Shown: positions 8,718 through 17,881, counted from the first letter of the stretch. The stretch: DNA of 64,000 bases from CAIUSP01 sp964594365 (GCA_964594365.1 CAZQMB010000007.1:12332-76331); one strand, 5' to 3'. A program made the numbers and translations. Notes: a model not told the origin generated them from the letters alone.

Positions 8718-9598
8718 TGTCGGTGATCGTCGACAAGGACACGAAGCTCGTCGTCTCCGGACTGACCGGACGCGAGGGACGATTCCATGGCCTGCGCAAC
8801 CGGGACTACGGCACCGATCTGGTCGCGGGCGTCACCCCCGGAAAGGGAGGCGAGGAGGTGGACGGTGTTCCGGTCTTCGACAAGATCTCTGAGGCCGTGA
8901 CCGAACGGGGTGCGAACACCTCGATGATCTTCGTTCCGGCTCGCTTCGCCTCGTCCGCGATCGACGAAGCGATCGAGGCCGGCGTCCACACGGTCATCGC
9001 GATCACCGAGCACGTGCCGGTCCACGACATGCAGAAGGCCTACTGGAAGGCACGCGAGGCGGGCGTGAGGCTGATCGGCCCCAACTGCCCAGGCGTGCTG
9101 TCACCCGGCAAGGCGAACGTGGGGATCATCCCGGCCCAGTTCTTCGATGCCGGGAAGATCGGCGTGGTCTCGAAGTCGGGGACTCTGACCTACCAGATCG
9201 GAAACGAGCTCAAGCAGGCAGGACTGGGCAACTCCTCGATCGTCGGGATCGGAGGCGACCCGATCGTCGGTTCCGACTTCATCGACATCCTCGATCTGTA
9301 CGAAGCCGATCCCGAGACCGAACTGATCGTGATGGTCGGAGAGATCGGCGGAGACGCAGAGGAGCGCGCCGCCGAGCACATCGAAGCATCGATAAGCAAG
9401 CCGGTGGTCGCCTATATCGCAGGTTTCACCGCGCCGCCCGGAAAGCAGATGGGGCACGCCGGAGCGATCATCTCGGGCTCTTCCGGGACTGCGGAGGCGA
9501 AGAAGACTGCTCTCGAAGCCAAGGGCGTGGCCGTAGGCAAGTCTCCAACGGAGACGGCGCAACTGGCGGTCGAGGTGCTCGGCCAGCAGTCAGCCTGA
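8717..9598 (+). CDS. sucD: Succinyl-CoA synthetase, alpha subunit
   Basis: A 293-residue CoA-binding subunit. VSGLTGREGRFH near the N-terminus and GPNCPGVLSPG near residue 115 bind CoA. The phosphorylated histidine lies in GHAGAIISGSSGTAE near residue 245. It forms the heterodimer with SucC. The start was set at ATG 8717, which overlaps the sucC stop (TGATG); the longer open frame upstream is a reading of sucC in another frame. Confidence 0.96.
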   Translation: MSVIVDKDTKLVVSGLTGREGRFHGLRNRDYGTDLVAGVTPGKGGEEVDGVPVFDKISEAVTERGANTSMIFVPARFASSAIDEAIEAGVHTVIAITEHVPVHDMQKAYWKAREAGVRLIGPNCPGVLSPGKANVGIIPAQFFDAGKIGVVSKSGTLTYQIGNELKQAGLGNSSIVGIGGDPIVGSDFIDILDLYEADPETELIVMVGEIGGDAEERAAEHIEASISKPVVAYIAGFTAPPGKQMGHAGAIISGSSGTAEAKKTALEAKGVAVGKSPTETAQLAVEVLGQQSA

Positions 9599-9614
9599 GC
9601 AACGCTCCGCTGGT

Positions 9615-10145
9615 TCAGGACCCTTCGCCACCGCGGGCAAACCGCTTCAACCTCGCGCGGCGTTTCGATGCCCTGCGCTGCTCGGGTGTGAAGACGTCAC
9701 CGGTGGGCTCAGCCACCTTCGCCTGCGCTGCCGGGGCGTGCCCATCATCCTCGACCTCTCGAGCAGCCCGTAGGGCCTCTCTGGGGCTCAGGAAGGTCGT
9801 CCAGGAAACGATCTTCCCCTCGCGGACGATCCAGAGAGCGCCGTAGCGACGATCGACCGGCAGCCCGTCGAGGGTGGTTCCCTGTTCCGAACACACCCCG
9901 ACCACCGCCGAATCGCTGGCCGAAGCGAGCTTCTCCACCTTGAACGAGTACTCCTCGAAACCGTCGAAGTAACGGTGCATCGCGAGCAGGACGTCTCTCT
10001 GTCCGACCACGATCTCCCCGTCGTGGCGGGAGGCGCGTTCATCCCACCCGATGTTCGGGTCAGCGAGCTGCAGGGAGATCTCGGGGTCCCCGGCGGCATA
10101 TGCCTGGGTCGCGATTCGGACTACTTCGAGCGCGGCAACGGACAT
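9615..10145 (-). CDS. NTF2/SnoaL-like domain protein
   Basis: A 176-residue protein with an N-terminal NTF2-like fold (about 1-120; for example VRIATQAYAAGDPE and WIVREGKIVSWTTFL) and a basic C-terminal tail ending RRARLKRFARGGEGS. Such proteins are isomerase-like or small-ligand binding proteins; no specific substrate can be read from the sequence. ATG 10145 gives a natural N-terminus; a longer frame up to 10217 exists but is less likely. A CATACT box 8 nt upstream resembles a -10 element. Divergent from the aminotransferase. Confidence 0.7.
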   Translation of the reverse strand: MSVAALEVVRIATQAYAAGDPEISLQLADPNIGWDERASRHDGEIVVGQRDVLLAMHRYFDGFEEYSFKVEKLASASDSAVVGVCSEQGTTLDGLPVDRRYGALWIVREGKIVSWTTFLSPREALRAAREVEDDGHAPAAQAKVAEPTGDVFTPEQRRASKRRARLKRFARGGEGS

Positions 10146-10251
10146 CGGCGACAAGTATGGCCGAAATGCCGAATCGATCGGAACCGGGCGAGCCCGTTTC
10201 CGGGCCGAAGCGAGCACGTAACCCGAGCGGTGCCCGCCAGGCTCACGCTCA

Positions 10252-10257
10252 TATACT
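10252..10257 (+). promoter_or_regulatory. -10 box TATACT, leaderless promoter of aminotransferase
   Basis: TATACT ends 7 nt before ATG 10265, so transcription would begin on or next to the start codon. No Shine-Dalgarno sequence is present. This supports the choice of start. Confidence 0.6.
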
Positions 10258-10264
10258 CGCTGAG

Positions 10265-11368
10265 ATGGCTGAACCGACGACGATCAGTTTCGCGAGGGGA
10301 GCACCCAGCCCCGACATCATGCCCGTCGAGGCTGTGCGAGCAGCTGCCGAGACCGCCCTGGCCGATGACTGGCAGCGAGCGCTCTCCTACGGAACAGGGC
10401 GGGGCCATCCCGGCCTCGCCGAGTGGATAGCCGAGATGCACGAGGTCGCACCCGAGCAGGTGATGGTTACGAACGGGTCGATGGAAGCAGCCAACATCGT
10501 GATCGATCAGATGATCGAATCGGGAGACCGTGTCGTGGTCGAGCAACCGACCTATGACCGCACGCTTGCGCTGTTCGAACGCGCTGGAGCGGAGTTGATC
10601 GGCGCGCCGCTGGAGGCCGACGGGATCGATCTCGGTGCGGTGGAGAAGGCCTGTCAGGAAGGTCCGGTGAAGCTGGTCCACGTCATTCCGAACTTCCACA
10701 ACCCCGCCGGCTCCTCGCTGTCGATCGAGAAACGGGAACGGCTGGTCGAACTCGCCGATGAACACGGCTTCCTGATCCTCGAGGACGACCCCTACCGTCT
10801 TGTCTACTTCGAGGAACCCGCAGCCGAGACGATGCTCGCAATGGACGATGGCGGGCACGTACTGCATGCCTCCTCGTTCTCGAAGACGGTGAGTCCGGGC
10901 GTCAGGGTCGGCTATCTGGTCGGACCAGAGGACGTGATCGCGGATCTGGCCGAATACGCGAATTCCATCTACATCTCGCCCAACATGCTGGCCGAGTCCG
11001 TGGTCTGGGAACTCTGCCGCAGCGGAGCGCTCGAGGAGAACGTGGACAAGGTCAACCGGGCGCTGAAGGAACGCCGCGACGCGCTGGTGAAGGCGCTGAA
11101 CGAACTGATCCCCGAAGCCAGATTCGATCCCCCGGCCGGTGGTTACTTCCTCTGGCTGGATCTCGAGGACGACGTGGACACCGAGGCGCTGCTCGTCGGC
11201 GCACAGAACGAGGGAGCTCCCTTCGTGGCAGGCCCGGACTTCATGATCTCCGGCGGCAAGTCGAGCCTCCGCCTCTCATTTGCGAGCGTGCCCGCAGATC
11301 AGATTCGTGAGGGGGTCTCCCGGATCGCGCGGGCCCTCGAGAAGTTACGGGCTGGCGCCCCGGCCTGA
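10265..11368 (+). CDS. PLP-dependent aminotransferase, class I/II (LysN/MocR aminotransferase-domain type)
   Basis: A 367-residue fold-type I aminotransferase related to 2-aminoadipate aminotransferases and to the catalytic part of MocR regulators, but with no GntR domain. YGTGRGHPGLAEWIA (near residue 40), PNFHNPAG (near 140) and the PLP lysine region SSFSKTVSPGVRVGY (near 205) are visible. The amino-acid substrate is unknown. Start ATG 10265 rather than upstream starts, because a -10 box precedes it by 7 nt. The SDR gene follows 12 nt after its stop. Confidence 0.85.
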   Translation: MAEPTTISFARGAPSPDIMPVEAVRAAAETALADDWQRALSYGTGRGHPGLAEWIAEMHEVAPEQVMVTNGSMEAANIVIDQMIESGDRVVVEQPTYDRTLALFERAGAELIGAPLEADGIDLGAVEKACQEGPVKLVHVIPNFHNPAGSSLSIEKRERLVELADEHGFLILEDDPYRLVYFEEPAAETMLAMDDGGHVLHASSFSKTVSPGVRVGYLVGPEDVIADLAEYANSIYISPNMLAESVVWELCRSGALEENVDKVNRALKERRDALVKALNELIPEARFDPPAGGYFLWLDLEDDVDTEALLVGAQNEGAPFVAGPDFMISGGKSSLRLSFASVPADQIREGVSRIARALEKLRAGAPA

Positions 11369-11380
11369 GCAGCGAACGAG

Positions 11381-12169
11381 ATGCAGATCGGGACCGATAC
11401 CCGGGCGGTGGTCACCGGAGCCAGTCGGGGGATCGGGCTGGCCCTCGCCTCGGCGCTCGGCGGACGTGGCGCGCGAGTGGGGATGATCGCCCGCGGAGAG
11501 AGTGAGCTGAAGGCGGCAGCGGAGGGGGTGCCAGGTGCCTCCGCGCTCTGCGCCGACGTGGTCGACCGGAAGTCCCTGGAAGGAAAGATCGAGGAGTTCC
11601 GCGAGCGAGAGGGAGCGGTCGATCTCGCCGTCGCCAACGCAGGGGTCGCCCACTACGGACCGTACCGTGACCTCGACAGGGAGCAGGCGGAGCAGATGAT
11701 CGAGATCAACTTCATCGGCACACTGAACCTGGTCGATGCGGTACTCCCGGCGATGCTTAACCGCGGCAGCGGCCATCTGGTCGTGGTGAGTTCGGGGGCA
11801 GGGATCAGGGCCTTCCCGTGGGCGGCGGTCTACGGCGCCACCAAGGCCGCACAGAAGGCCTTCGCCGAGGCCCTTCGCCACGAGCTGTCGGGAACCGGAG
11901 TGTCTCTGACCAGCGTCTTCCCCGGAGAGATCCATACCTCGCTGCACGATCACGAGAGGGACCGAATGCCCGACTGGTACAAGTCGAAGAACGCGATCGG
12001 TCCCGAGGTCGTCGCAGATGCCGTGATCGCCGGAGTGGAGGCCGACCGGCGTGAGGTACACGTACCGCGACAGGTACGGCTTCTCGGTCTCAACGACCTC
12101 TTCCCCGGGCTGGTGGACAGGCTGCTGGTGCTGCTACGGGGCGGCGCCTCGGCCCCTCGCCGCTACTGA
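11381..12169 (+). CDS. Short-chain dehydrogenase/reductase (SDR)
   Basis: A 262-residue classical SDR. It has the cofactor motif TGASRGIG near residue 13, NAG near 87, and the catalytic Ser with Y-x3-K in YGATK near 150. The extended C-terminal part (VPRQVRLLGLNDLFPGLVDRLL) resembles SDRs that act on lipidic substrates and associate with membranes. It lies 12 nt behind the aminotransferase, so the two are probably cotranscribed. Substrate unknown. Confidence 0.85.
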   Translation: MQIGTDTRAVVTGASRGIGLALASALGGRGARVGMIARGESELKAAAEGVPGASALCADVVDRKSLEGKIEEFREREGAVDLAVANAGVAHYGPYRDLDREQAEQMIEINFIGTLNLVDAVLPAMLNRGSGHLVVVSSGAGIRAFPWAAVYGATKAAQKAFAEALRHELSGTGVSLTSVFPGEIHTSLHDHERDRMPDWYKSKNAIGPEVVADAVIAGVEADRREVHVPRQVRLLGLNDLFPGLVDRLLVLLRGGASAPRRY

Positions 12170-12181
12170 ATCCGAGGGGAT

Positions 12182-12988
12182 TCAGGCTCCGGCGAGAGTG
12201 CCCACGATCGCTTCGTAGACGCCCTCGCCATTGCGACCCTCGGTGACTGTGACGTTGGCGCGGCCTGCGATCGCTTCCCTCAGTCCCGGATCCTTCTCCG
12301 GTCCGTTCGCCGGGCAGAAGAAGCGACCGACCACGGCCGAGACCGAGAGATCCTCGATCGAGTCACCGATCGCTATCACCTCATCCGCTGAGTAGCCACT
12401 CGCCCTCATGTGGAAGCTCACCGCATCTGCCTTGCTCGACCCGGCCGGAAGCAGATGGTATGCGTGTGCGAGGTCTATGCCCTCCATCCCGAGCACGATC
12501 GCGCCGTTGTCGATCAGCTTGAGGTCACCGTGTCCCTCCCGCTCCAGCAGTTGGTTGGCCTGATCCACATCGACCTTGCCGCGGAACAGTTGCGAGAACT
12601 CGCGTTCGGTATGCCAGGGGCTGTGGTACTCGAGCTTTCCCGGGAATGCATCGAAGAGCATCTCGGGCACCTCGCGGTTTCGGACCGTCTCGTAGAGGGT
12701 CGAGCCATCGTCCGCGACCATCTCACCGACCAGCGCGGTCTTCTCCCCGTCGATCACCACGCCACATCCCGCCTCGAATATGTACGAACGAGATCCGATC
12801 AGCTTCGCGTCCTCGAGTACCTGCGCCTCGCGGCGGCCCGACTTGATCACGACCTCCACACCCGCCCGATGGCAGGCCTCCAGGGCACGGGCAGGGAGCA
12901 TCGAGAAAGCTCCATCGGCGTCGTGGAAGAGCGAGCCACCCCGGCCGAGCAGGGTTCCATCGAGGTCGGTGTAGACGCATCGGAGCAT
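12182..12988 (-). CDS. HAD-IIB phosphatase, probable glucosyl-/mannosyl-3-phosphoglycerate phosphatase
   Basis: A 268-residue HAD phosphatase of the Cof/MPGP type. Motif I is YTDLDGTLL (near residue 8), the conserved lysine lies in GSSKADAV (near 185), and motif IV is IGDSIEDLS (near 207). It sits 12 nt downstream of gpgS on the same strand, so it most likely removes the phosphate from glucosyl-3-phosphoglycerate to give glucosylglycerate. Mycobacteria use an unrelated histidine-phosphatase enzyme for this step, so this would be the HAD alternative. The assignment rests on family plus context. Confidence 0.75.
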   Translation of the reverse strand: MLRCVYTDLDGTLLGRGGSLFHDADGAFSMLPARALEACHRAGVEVVIKSGRREAQVLEDAKLIGSRSYIFEAGCGVVIDGEKTALVGEMVADDGSTLYETVRNREVPEMLFDAFPGKLEYHSPWHTEREFSQLFRGKVDVDQANQLLEREGHGDLKLIDNGAIVLGMEGIDLAHAYHLLPAGSSKADAVSFHMRASGYSADEVIAIGDSIEDLSVSAVVGRFFCPANGPEKDPGLREAIAGRANVTVTEGRNGEGVYEAIVGTLAGA

Positions 12989-13000
12989 CAGCTCAGGTAC

Positions 13001-13915
13001 TCAATCCCGCTCGACTTCGGCCAGTGCCGCCGGGGAGGAGACCTCCGCGAAAGGAGGACGATCCACGGTGCGTGGGTCGACCGACGCAGCCGGCTCGAGG
13101 ACCCCTACCTCGGCCCCATGGTCGCGAGCAGACCTGAGCCTGCGCGAGATCCCCTCCGCAACCTCGATCGACATGTTCGACAGCGCTTTGAGCGACTGGT
13201 GGTCGTTTCGCTTGCTGGCGAGATCGACCTCGGCCATCCCTTCCATGCCGACCTCTCTCCAGACGTCGATCTGCATCGCCGCTTCGACCGCGTATCCGGT
13301 TGCAAACGAGATCCGGTGCAGCAGCTCACGACGAGCGGCGATCTCGCCAGCCAGCGGCTGGGAGAAGGCCAGGAGTTCGGGGGAGAGGAGCGCGAAGAGT
13401 GGCTTGCAGAGCAGTTCGGTGACGCGCCCACCTTCTCCCGGCAGCTCGCCCTCACGCACTGCGAAGGGCCGCTCGAAGCGCCCTCGCACGAACTCGACCG
13501 CGGGCTCGACCAGCAAGGGGCCCAACAGACCCGACGCGTAGTGACCCGCGAAGTCACTGACGTCACCGTCGACGAACGAGATCAAGTCACCCCGGCAGAC
13601 CGAGAGCGACCTCCACATCGCATCGCCCTTGCCCATAACCGAACCGAACTCCGGCATCAGCGTGCCCTCCTCGTACACCTCGGCCCCGGCCGCAGCGGCG
13701 AGATCGGCCGTGCCGTCCTCGGAAGAGGCGTCGACGACGACCACCTGATCGACCAGGCCCAGCTCAGACAGCGCGAGCAGACTGGTCACGGTGCCCTCGA
13801 TCGTCTTGGCGGTCTCGCGGGTCGGCACGCAGACGGTGACGGTGGTCGAGGCCTTGTCTGCGACGAGGCGTTCGATCTCGAAATCGGCGTGGTCGTAGGT
13901 CCGGAGAGCGTTCAC
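13001..13915 (-). CDS. gpgS: Glucosyl-3-phosphoglycerate synthase (GT81)
   Basis: A 304-residue GT-A glycosyltransferase that transfers glucose from a nucleotide sugar to 3-phosphoglycerate. The product leads to glucosylglycerate and, in mycobacteria, methylglucose lipopolysaccharide. The N-terminus RTYDHADFEIERL, the acidic motif FVDGDVSDF near residue 105 and the region GYAVEAAMQIDV near 205 match actinobacterial GpgS. GTG start at 13915; the frame upstream of it is antisense to folP. Divergent from folP across only 27 bp. The adjacency to folP is also known in Mycobacterium tuberculosis. Confidence 0.88.
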   Translation of the reverse strand: MNALRTYDHADFEIERLVADKASTTVTVCVPTRETAKTIEGTVTSLLALSELGLVDQVVVVDASSEDGTADLAAAAGAEVYEEGTLMPEFGSVMGKGDAMWRSLSVCRGDLISFVDGDVSDFAGHYASGLLGPLLVEPAVEFVRGRFERPFAVREGELPGEGGRVTELLCKPLFALLSPELLAFSQPLAGEIAARRELLHRISFATGYAVEAAMQIDVWREVGMEGMAEVDLASKRNDHQSLKALSNMSIEVAEGISRRLRSARDHGAEVGVLEPAASVDPRTVDRPPFAEVSSPAALAEVERD

Positions 13916-13942
13916 GGGCTGAGGGGTGGCAGGATACCCCTG

Positions 13943-14836
13943 ATGCTCTTCCGGGCCTGTGACAGGACTTTCGATCTGACGAACAAGGCGCTCATCGTCG
14001 GGATCGTCAACGCGACCCCGGACTCGTTCTCCGACGGGGATCCGATGGGGATCGAGCACGCAGAACGGCGCGCCACGGAACTGGCCGAGCAGGGCGCCGA
14101 CGTGATCGAGGTCGGCGGCGAGTCGAACGTCTCCAACCGTCCTGCCGTCGAGGTCGATGAGGAGATAGAGCGCGTCGTACCCGCAGTCGAGGCGGCTGCT
14201 GCGACCGGGCTTGCGGTTGCGATCGACACCTACAAGCCCCCTGTGGCCGAAGCGGCAATCGAAGCCGGCGCGACGATCGTCAATGACATCTCCGGGCTCG
14301 GAGATCCGCTGATGCACGAATTGGTGGCCTCCACCAGAGCAGGAACCGTGCTGATGCACACCGAGACTCCGCCGAAGCAGGTCCGCTGGGAGGAGGACCT
14401 CTATCCCGAGGGCCTCTCGGTCCACCTGACACGATTCTTCGAGGATCGGCTCGCGACGCTTTCCGCGGCTGGCATCGATGCGGAGCAAGTCGCGCTCGAT
14501 CCAGGACCGGACTTCGCCAAGACACCACGGCAGACCGTCGAATCCCTTCGCGCTCTCGGCGAGATCTCGGTTCTGGGTAGACCGGTCTATCTGGCCGTCT
14601 CCCGGAAGGACTTCATCGGTGCGCTCACACATACCCGCCCGAGCGAGCGGGGACCCGGGACCTATGCCGCCCTGGCAAGTGGCCTGCTGAGCTGTGGCAG
14701 GTTGCTGCGGGTACACGACGTAGTCGGAACCCGACGATTCCTGACGGTCTGGGAAGCGCTGAACGACCCCGAGTTCGAGGTACCGGCGGATCTCAGGATC
14801 GACGACGCTGTGCGGCGCGAACAGGGAGACGGGTGA
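13943..14836 (+). CDS. folP: Dihydropteroate synthase
   Basis: A 297-residue TIM-barrel enzyme joining 4-aminobenzoate to the pterin diphosphate in folate synthesis. IVNATPDSFSDG lies near residue 22, VIEVGGESNVSNRP near 55, LDPGPDFAKT near 190 and SRKDFIG near 220. The usual RPG in the second motif is replaced by NVSNRP, as in FolP2-like proteins, so activity should be treated with some caution. ATG 13943 is chosen; the long open frame upstream is antisense to gpgS. Its stop overlaps the GTG of the helicase gene by 4 nt. Confidence 0.88.
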   Translation: MLFRACDRTFDLTNKALIVGIVNATPDSFSDGDPMGIEHAERRATELAEQGADVIEVGGESNVSNRPAVEVDEEIERVVPAVEAAAATGLAVAIDTYKPPVAEAAIEAGATIVNDISGLGDPLMHELVASTRAGTVLMHTETPPKQVRWEEDLYPEGLSVHLTRFFEDRLATLSAAGIDAEQVALDPGPDFAKTPRQTVESLRALGEISVLGRPVYLAVSRKDFIGALTHTRPSERGPGTYAALASGLLSCGRLLRVHDVVGTRRFLTVWEALNDPEFEVPADLRIDDAVRREQGDG

Positions 14837-17139
14837 ACCAGCGAGCAGGTCGCAGTGAGCCGTGGGACGGAACCATCGGTCTGGGGCGCGCCGACGGACG
14901 GCTGGTCCGCGACGGCCATGAGGAATCGCGCAAGGCGAAGCCGGTGCCTTTGCCGCCGGATCTCCACCCCGCACTCGCCGAACGCCTCCGGGCTTCGGGT
15001 ATCGAGAGCCTCTACTCACACCAACTCGCTGCCTACGAGACCGCGAAGGAATCGAATCTGATCCTGACCAGCGGAACGGCCTCGGGGAAGTCGCTGTCGT
15101 TCAACCTGCCGGTGCTCGACGGGATCGCCCATGAGCCGAAGAGGCGTGCCCTCTACCTCTACCCGACCAAAGCGTTGGCTCAGGATCAGGCGAGGAAACT
15201 GGCGGCGCTCAGGCCACCCGGGGTGAGGGAGGCGATCTACGACGGCGACACCCCGCGCGAGGAGCGTCCCGCAATCCGGAATCGCTCGAATCTGGTGCTG
15301 ACCAACCCCGACATGTTGAGCGTGGGGATCTGTCCACACCACAAAGGGTGGGGTGACTTCCTCGCGAATCTGGGCTGGGTCGTGGTCGACGAAGCTCATG
15401 TCTACCGCGGGGTATTCGGATCCCATGTCTCCAACGTCCTGCGGCGTCTGCGACGGCTCGCCAGGCGATACGGATCGGACCCGACCTTCGAATTGGCCTC
15501 GGCGACCATCGCGAATCCGGGCGAGCTCGCCGAGAACCTGACCGGACTCCCGTTCACGGTGCTCGACGACGACGGGGCACCGCGCGCTGGACGGGAGCTA
15601 GCGATGTGGAACCCTCCGGTGATCGAGGAGCGCACTCAGGTGAGGCGCTCGGCCATCTCGGAGGCAGCCGAGTTGCTGGCCGATCTCGTCTCCCAGGAGG
15701 TCAGGACGATCTGTTTCATGAAGAGCCGGAAGGGCATCGAGCTGATCAAGCGCTTCGCGGAGATGCGCCTCTCCGAAATCGGTCGACCTGAACTCGGGGA
15801 GCGGATCGCTCCCTACCGGGCCGGGTACACACCGGGCCAACGGCGGGAGATCGAGGACCGGCTCTCCAGCGGAGACCTGCTCGCCGTCGCAGCGACCGAT
15901 GCGCTGGAGCTGGGGATAGACATCGGCCAGCTGGATGCCGCGATCTGCGTGAACTTCCCCGGCACCGTCTCGAGCCTGAGACAGATGTGGGGTCGTGCAG
16001 GTCGGCAGAGCCGAGGGCTGGCTGTCTACGTCGCAGGCCAGGACGCGCTGGATCAGTTCTTCTGCCGACACCCCGACGAGTTCCTCGACCGCCCGGTGGA
16101 GGCAGCGATCCTCGATCACCGGAACGAGCAGATCCAGTCGCAACACCTGCTCGCCGCTGCATTCGAGGCCCCGCTCGAGCCTGACTCGGACGACGAGTTC
16201 TTCGGTGAGGGGTGGGAGGAAGCGGCCGAGGGTCTGGTGGTCGCGGGTGAGCTGAGGAGGGGTAAGGGGAAGCGGTATCTGACGGCGAGAGGGGAGTTCG
16301 TCGCCTCGCGCATCTCGTTGCGCTCGGCGTCGGCCGAATCGATCGCGGTGATCGACACCGGATCCGGCGAGATGATCGGGCAGGTCGAATCGGGTCGTGT
16401 GTTCGACACCGTGCACCCCGGAGCTGTCTATCTGCACCTCGGACGGGCCTACGAGGTGACCGATCTCGATCTGGACGCTCGCCGGGCTCTCGTGAGGACC
16501 TTCGAGGGTGACTTCTATACCCAGTCCCGCAAGGAGACCGACATCTGGATCGAGCAAGAACGCGAGAAGCGAACCACCCTCGGTGTCGAGCTCGAATTCG
16601 GAATCGTCTCGGTGACCGAGCAGGTCGTCGCCTACCAGCGCAAGAGGATGGGCGACAACGAGGTTCTGGAAACGATCCCGTTGGAGTTGCCGGAGCAGAA
16701 CTTCGTCACCCAGGCGCTCTGGTACACGACTCCGCAGAAGCTGATCTCGCGGCTCCAGGGGGACGAGCTCCTCGGAGCCCTGCATGCCTCGGAGCACGGG
16801 CAGATCGCGGTACTGCCGTTGATCGCAATGTGCGATCGCTGGGACATCGGGGGGCTCTCCACCAACGTCCACCACCAGACCGGAGCACCGACGATCTTCA
16901 TCTACGACGGGCATCCCGGGGGCGTCGGCATCACCCGGCGTGGATACGGAGAGTTCGAACGTCTGGTCGGGGATGCCTTCAGGCTGATCGAGGAGTGTCC
17001 CTGTGAATGGGGATGCCCGTCGTGCGTCCAGTCACCGAAGTGCGGAAACCTGAACGACCACCTCTTCAAGGCCGGCGCCTTGGAGTTGATGAGCGGGATG
17101 CTCGCGAGCAGGGAGAAGCCGAGCAAGAAGGCAGCCTGA
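14833..17139 (+). CDS. DEAD/DEAH helicase with DUF1998 zinc-binding domain (MrfA/YprA-like)
   Basis: A 768-residue superfamily 2 helicase. Walker A TSGTASGKSLSFN is near residue 80, the DEAH-type Walker B VVDEAHVYRG near 180, and helicase C motif VI MWGRAGRQSRG near 390. The C-terminal DUF1998 domain carries four cysteines in CPCEWGCPSC...KCGN near 725-745. The best-known relative, Bacillus MrfA, repairs mitomycin C damage, so a repair role is plausible. GTG start overlaps folP (GTGA). The C-terminus is lysine-rich (KPSKKAA). Confidence 0.9.
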   Translation: MNQRAGRSEPWDGTIGLGRADGRLVRDGHEESRKAKPVPLPPDLHPALAERLRASGIESLYSHQLAAYETAKESNLILTSGTASGKSLSFNLPVLDGIAHEPKRRALYLYPTKALAQDQARKLAALRPPGVREAIYDGDTPREERPAIRNRSNLVLTNPDMLSVGICPHHKGWGDFLANLGWVVVDEAHVYRGVFGSHVSNVLRRLRRLARRYGSDPTFELASATIANPGELAENLTGLPFTVLDDDGAPRAGRELAMWNPPVIEERTQVRRSAISEAAELLADLVSQEVRTICFMKSRKGIELIKRFAEMRLSEIGRPELGERIAPYRAGYTPGQRREIEDRLSSGDLLAVAATDALELGIDIGQLDAAICVNFPGTVSSLRQMWGRAGRQSRGLAVYVAGQDALDQFFCRHPDEFLDRPVEAAILDHRNEQIQSQHLLAAAFEAPLEPDSDDEFFGEGWEEAAEGLVVAGELRRGKGKRYLTARGEFVASRISLRSASAESIAVIDTGSGEMIGQVESGRVFDTVHPGAVYLHLGRAYEVTDLDLDARRALVRTFEGDFYTQSRKETDIWIEQEREKRTTLGVELEFGIVSVTEQVVAYQRKRMGDNEVLETIPLELPEQNFVTQALWYTTPQKLISRLQGDELLGALHASEHGQIAVLPLIAMCDRWDIGGLSTNVHHQTGAPTIFIYDGHPGGVGITRRGYGEFERLVGDAFRLIEECPCEWGCPSCVQSPKCGNLNDHLFKAGALELMSGMLASREKPSKKAA

Positions 17140-17171
17140 GGTAATCGCCTCTGCCTGCCCGCGCAACTCGG

Positions 17172-17194
17172 GCGCCAATGGCTAGCCTTGGCGC
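17172..17194 (+). terminator. Hairpin between helicase gene and tRNA-Phe
   Basis: Perfect 7-bp inverted repeat GCGCCAA/TTGGCGC with loop TGGCTAGCC. It lies 33 nt after the helicase stop. There is no T-run, so it may be a weak terminator or a processing structure. Confidence 0.35.
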
Positions 17195-17217
17195 AGCGAG
17201 TCTGTGCGATCGCTCGG

Positions 17218-17290
17218 GGCGAGGTAGCTCAGTTGGTAGAGCACACGACTGAAAATCGTGGTGTCGCCGGTTCGATTCCGGCCCTCGCCA
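17218..17290 (+). tRNA. tRNA-Phe (anticodon GAA)
   Basis: A complete 73-nt cloverleaf. The acceptor GGCGAGG pairs with CCTCGCC, the D arm is GCTC/GAGC, the anticodon stem CACGA/TCGTG closes a loop CTGAAAA with anticodon GAA, and the T arm GCCGG/CCGGC closes TTCGATT. Discriminator A. The CCA end is not encoded. The next gene begins only 27 nt downstream, so the tRNA may be processed from a longer transcript. Confidence 0.97.
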
Positions 17291-17317
17291 CTCCCCCACA
17301 GTCTCCAGAGAAAGACC

Positions 17318-17881
17318 ATGAATCCCAGGATCCCCTTCGCCGACCCCGAGAAGCTGCCGCCGACGACTCGCGAGGCCCTGGAAGGGACTCCTGATCTCAG
17401 CATCTTCAAGACGCTCGCCAACGCGGAGGCAGCCTTTCCGCACTTCATCGACTTCGTCGCGAGTCTTTGGGACGAGTCCGAATTGAGTGCTCGACATCGC
17501 GAGCTGACGATCCTGACGGTGGCACGGAGCCTCGGATCCGAGTACGAGTGGTCACAGCACATCGAGGTCGCCAGACTGTGCGGGATCAGCGACGACGAGA
17601 TCTCGCGGATCGACCGACTCGACTTCCGGGAATTCGATCAGGCGGAGGCGGAAATGCTCGCGCTGGTGGCACAGACGGCTGGACCCGACCCGACCGACGG
17701 GAAGCTCTTCGAGCGGGTCCTCGGAGAGCTCGGAGATCGCCGGACAGCCGAGCTGATCCTGGTTGCAACCACCTACGTCGGAATCGCCGGCGTAATCGAA
17801 GCCTTCGGACTCGAGATCGACGATCATCGAGGGGTAGGCGACCTCGAACTCGGCGAGGAAGGCCCCAAGTTGGGCAACTAG
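17318..17881 (+). CDS. Carboxymuconolactone decarboxylase (CMD)-family protein
   Basis: A 187-residue protein with the CMD fold, including SARHRELTILTVARSLGSEYEWSQH split around residues 58-82. It lacks the CxxC of AhpD-type peroxidases, so alkylhydroperoxidase activity is unlikely. The YEWxxH segment is typical of the non-redox branch. Function unknown. ATG 17318 is preceded by a purine-rich GAGAAAG; a longer frame would run into tRNA-Phe and is rejected. Confidence 0.82.
   Translation: MNPRIPFADPEKLPPTTREALEGTPDLSIFKTLANAEAAFPHFIDFVASLWDESELSARHRELTILTVARSLGSEYEWSQHIEVARLCGISDDEISRIDRLDFREFDQAEAEMLALVAQTAGPDPTDGKLFERVLGELGDRRTAELILVATTYVGIAGVIEAFGLEIDDHRGVGDLELGEEGPKLGN

Noticed and set aside
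12410..13942. N-terminal extension of the folP frame
   Set aside because: Antisense to gpgS and the HAD phosphatase.
13916..15019. N-terminal extension of the gpgS frame
   Set aside because: Antisense to folP and the helicase start.
15598..16914. 438-codon minus-strand frame
   Set aside because: Lies wholly inside the DUF1998 helicase gene with low-complexity translation.
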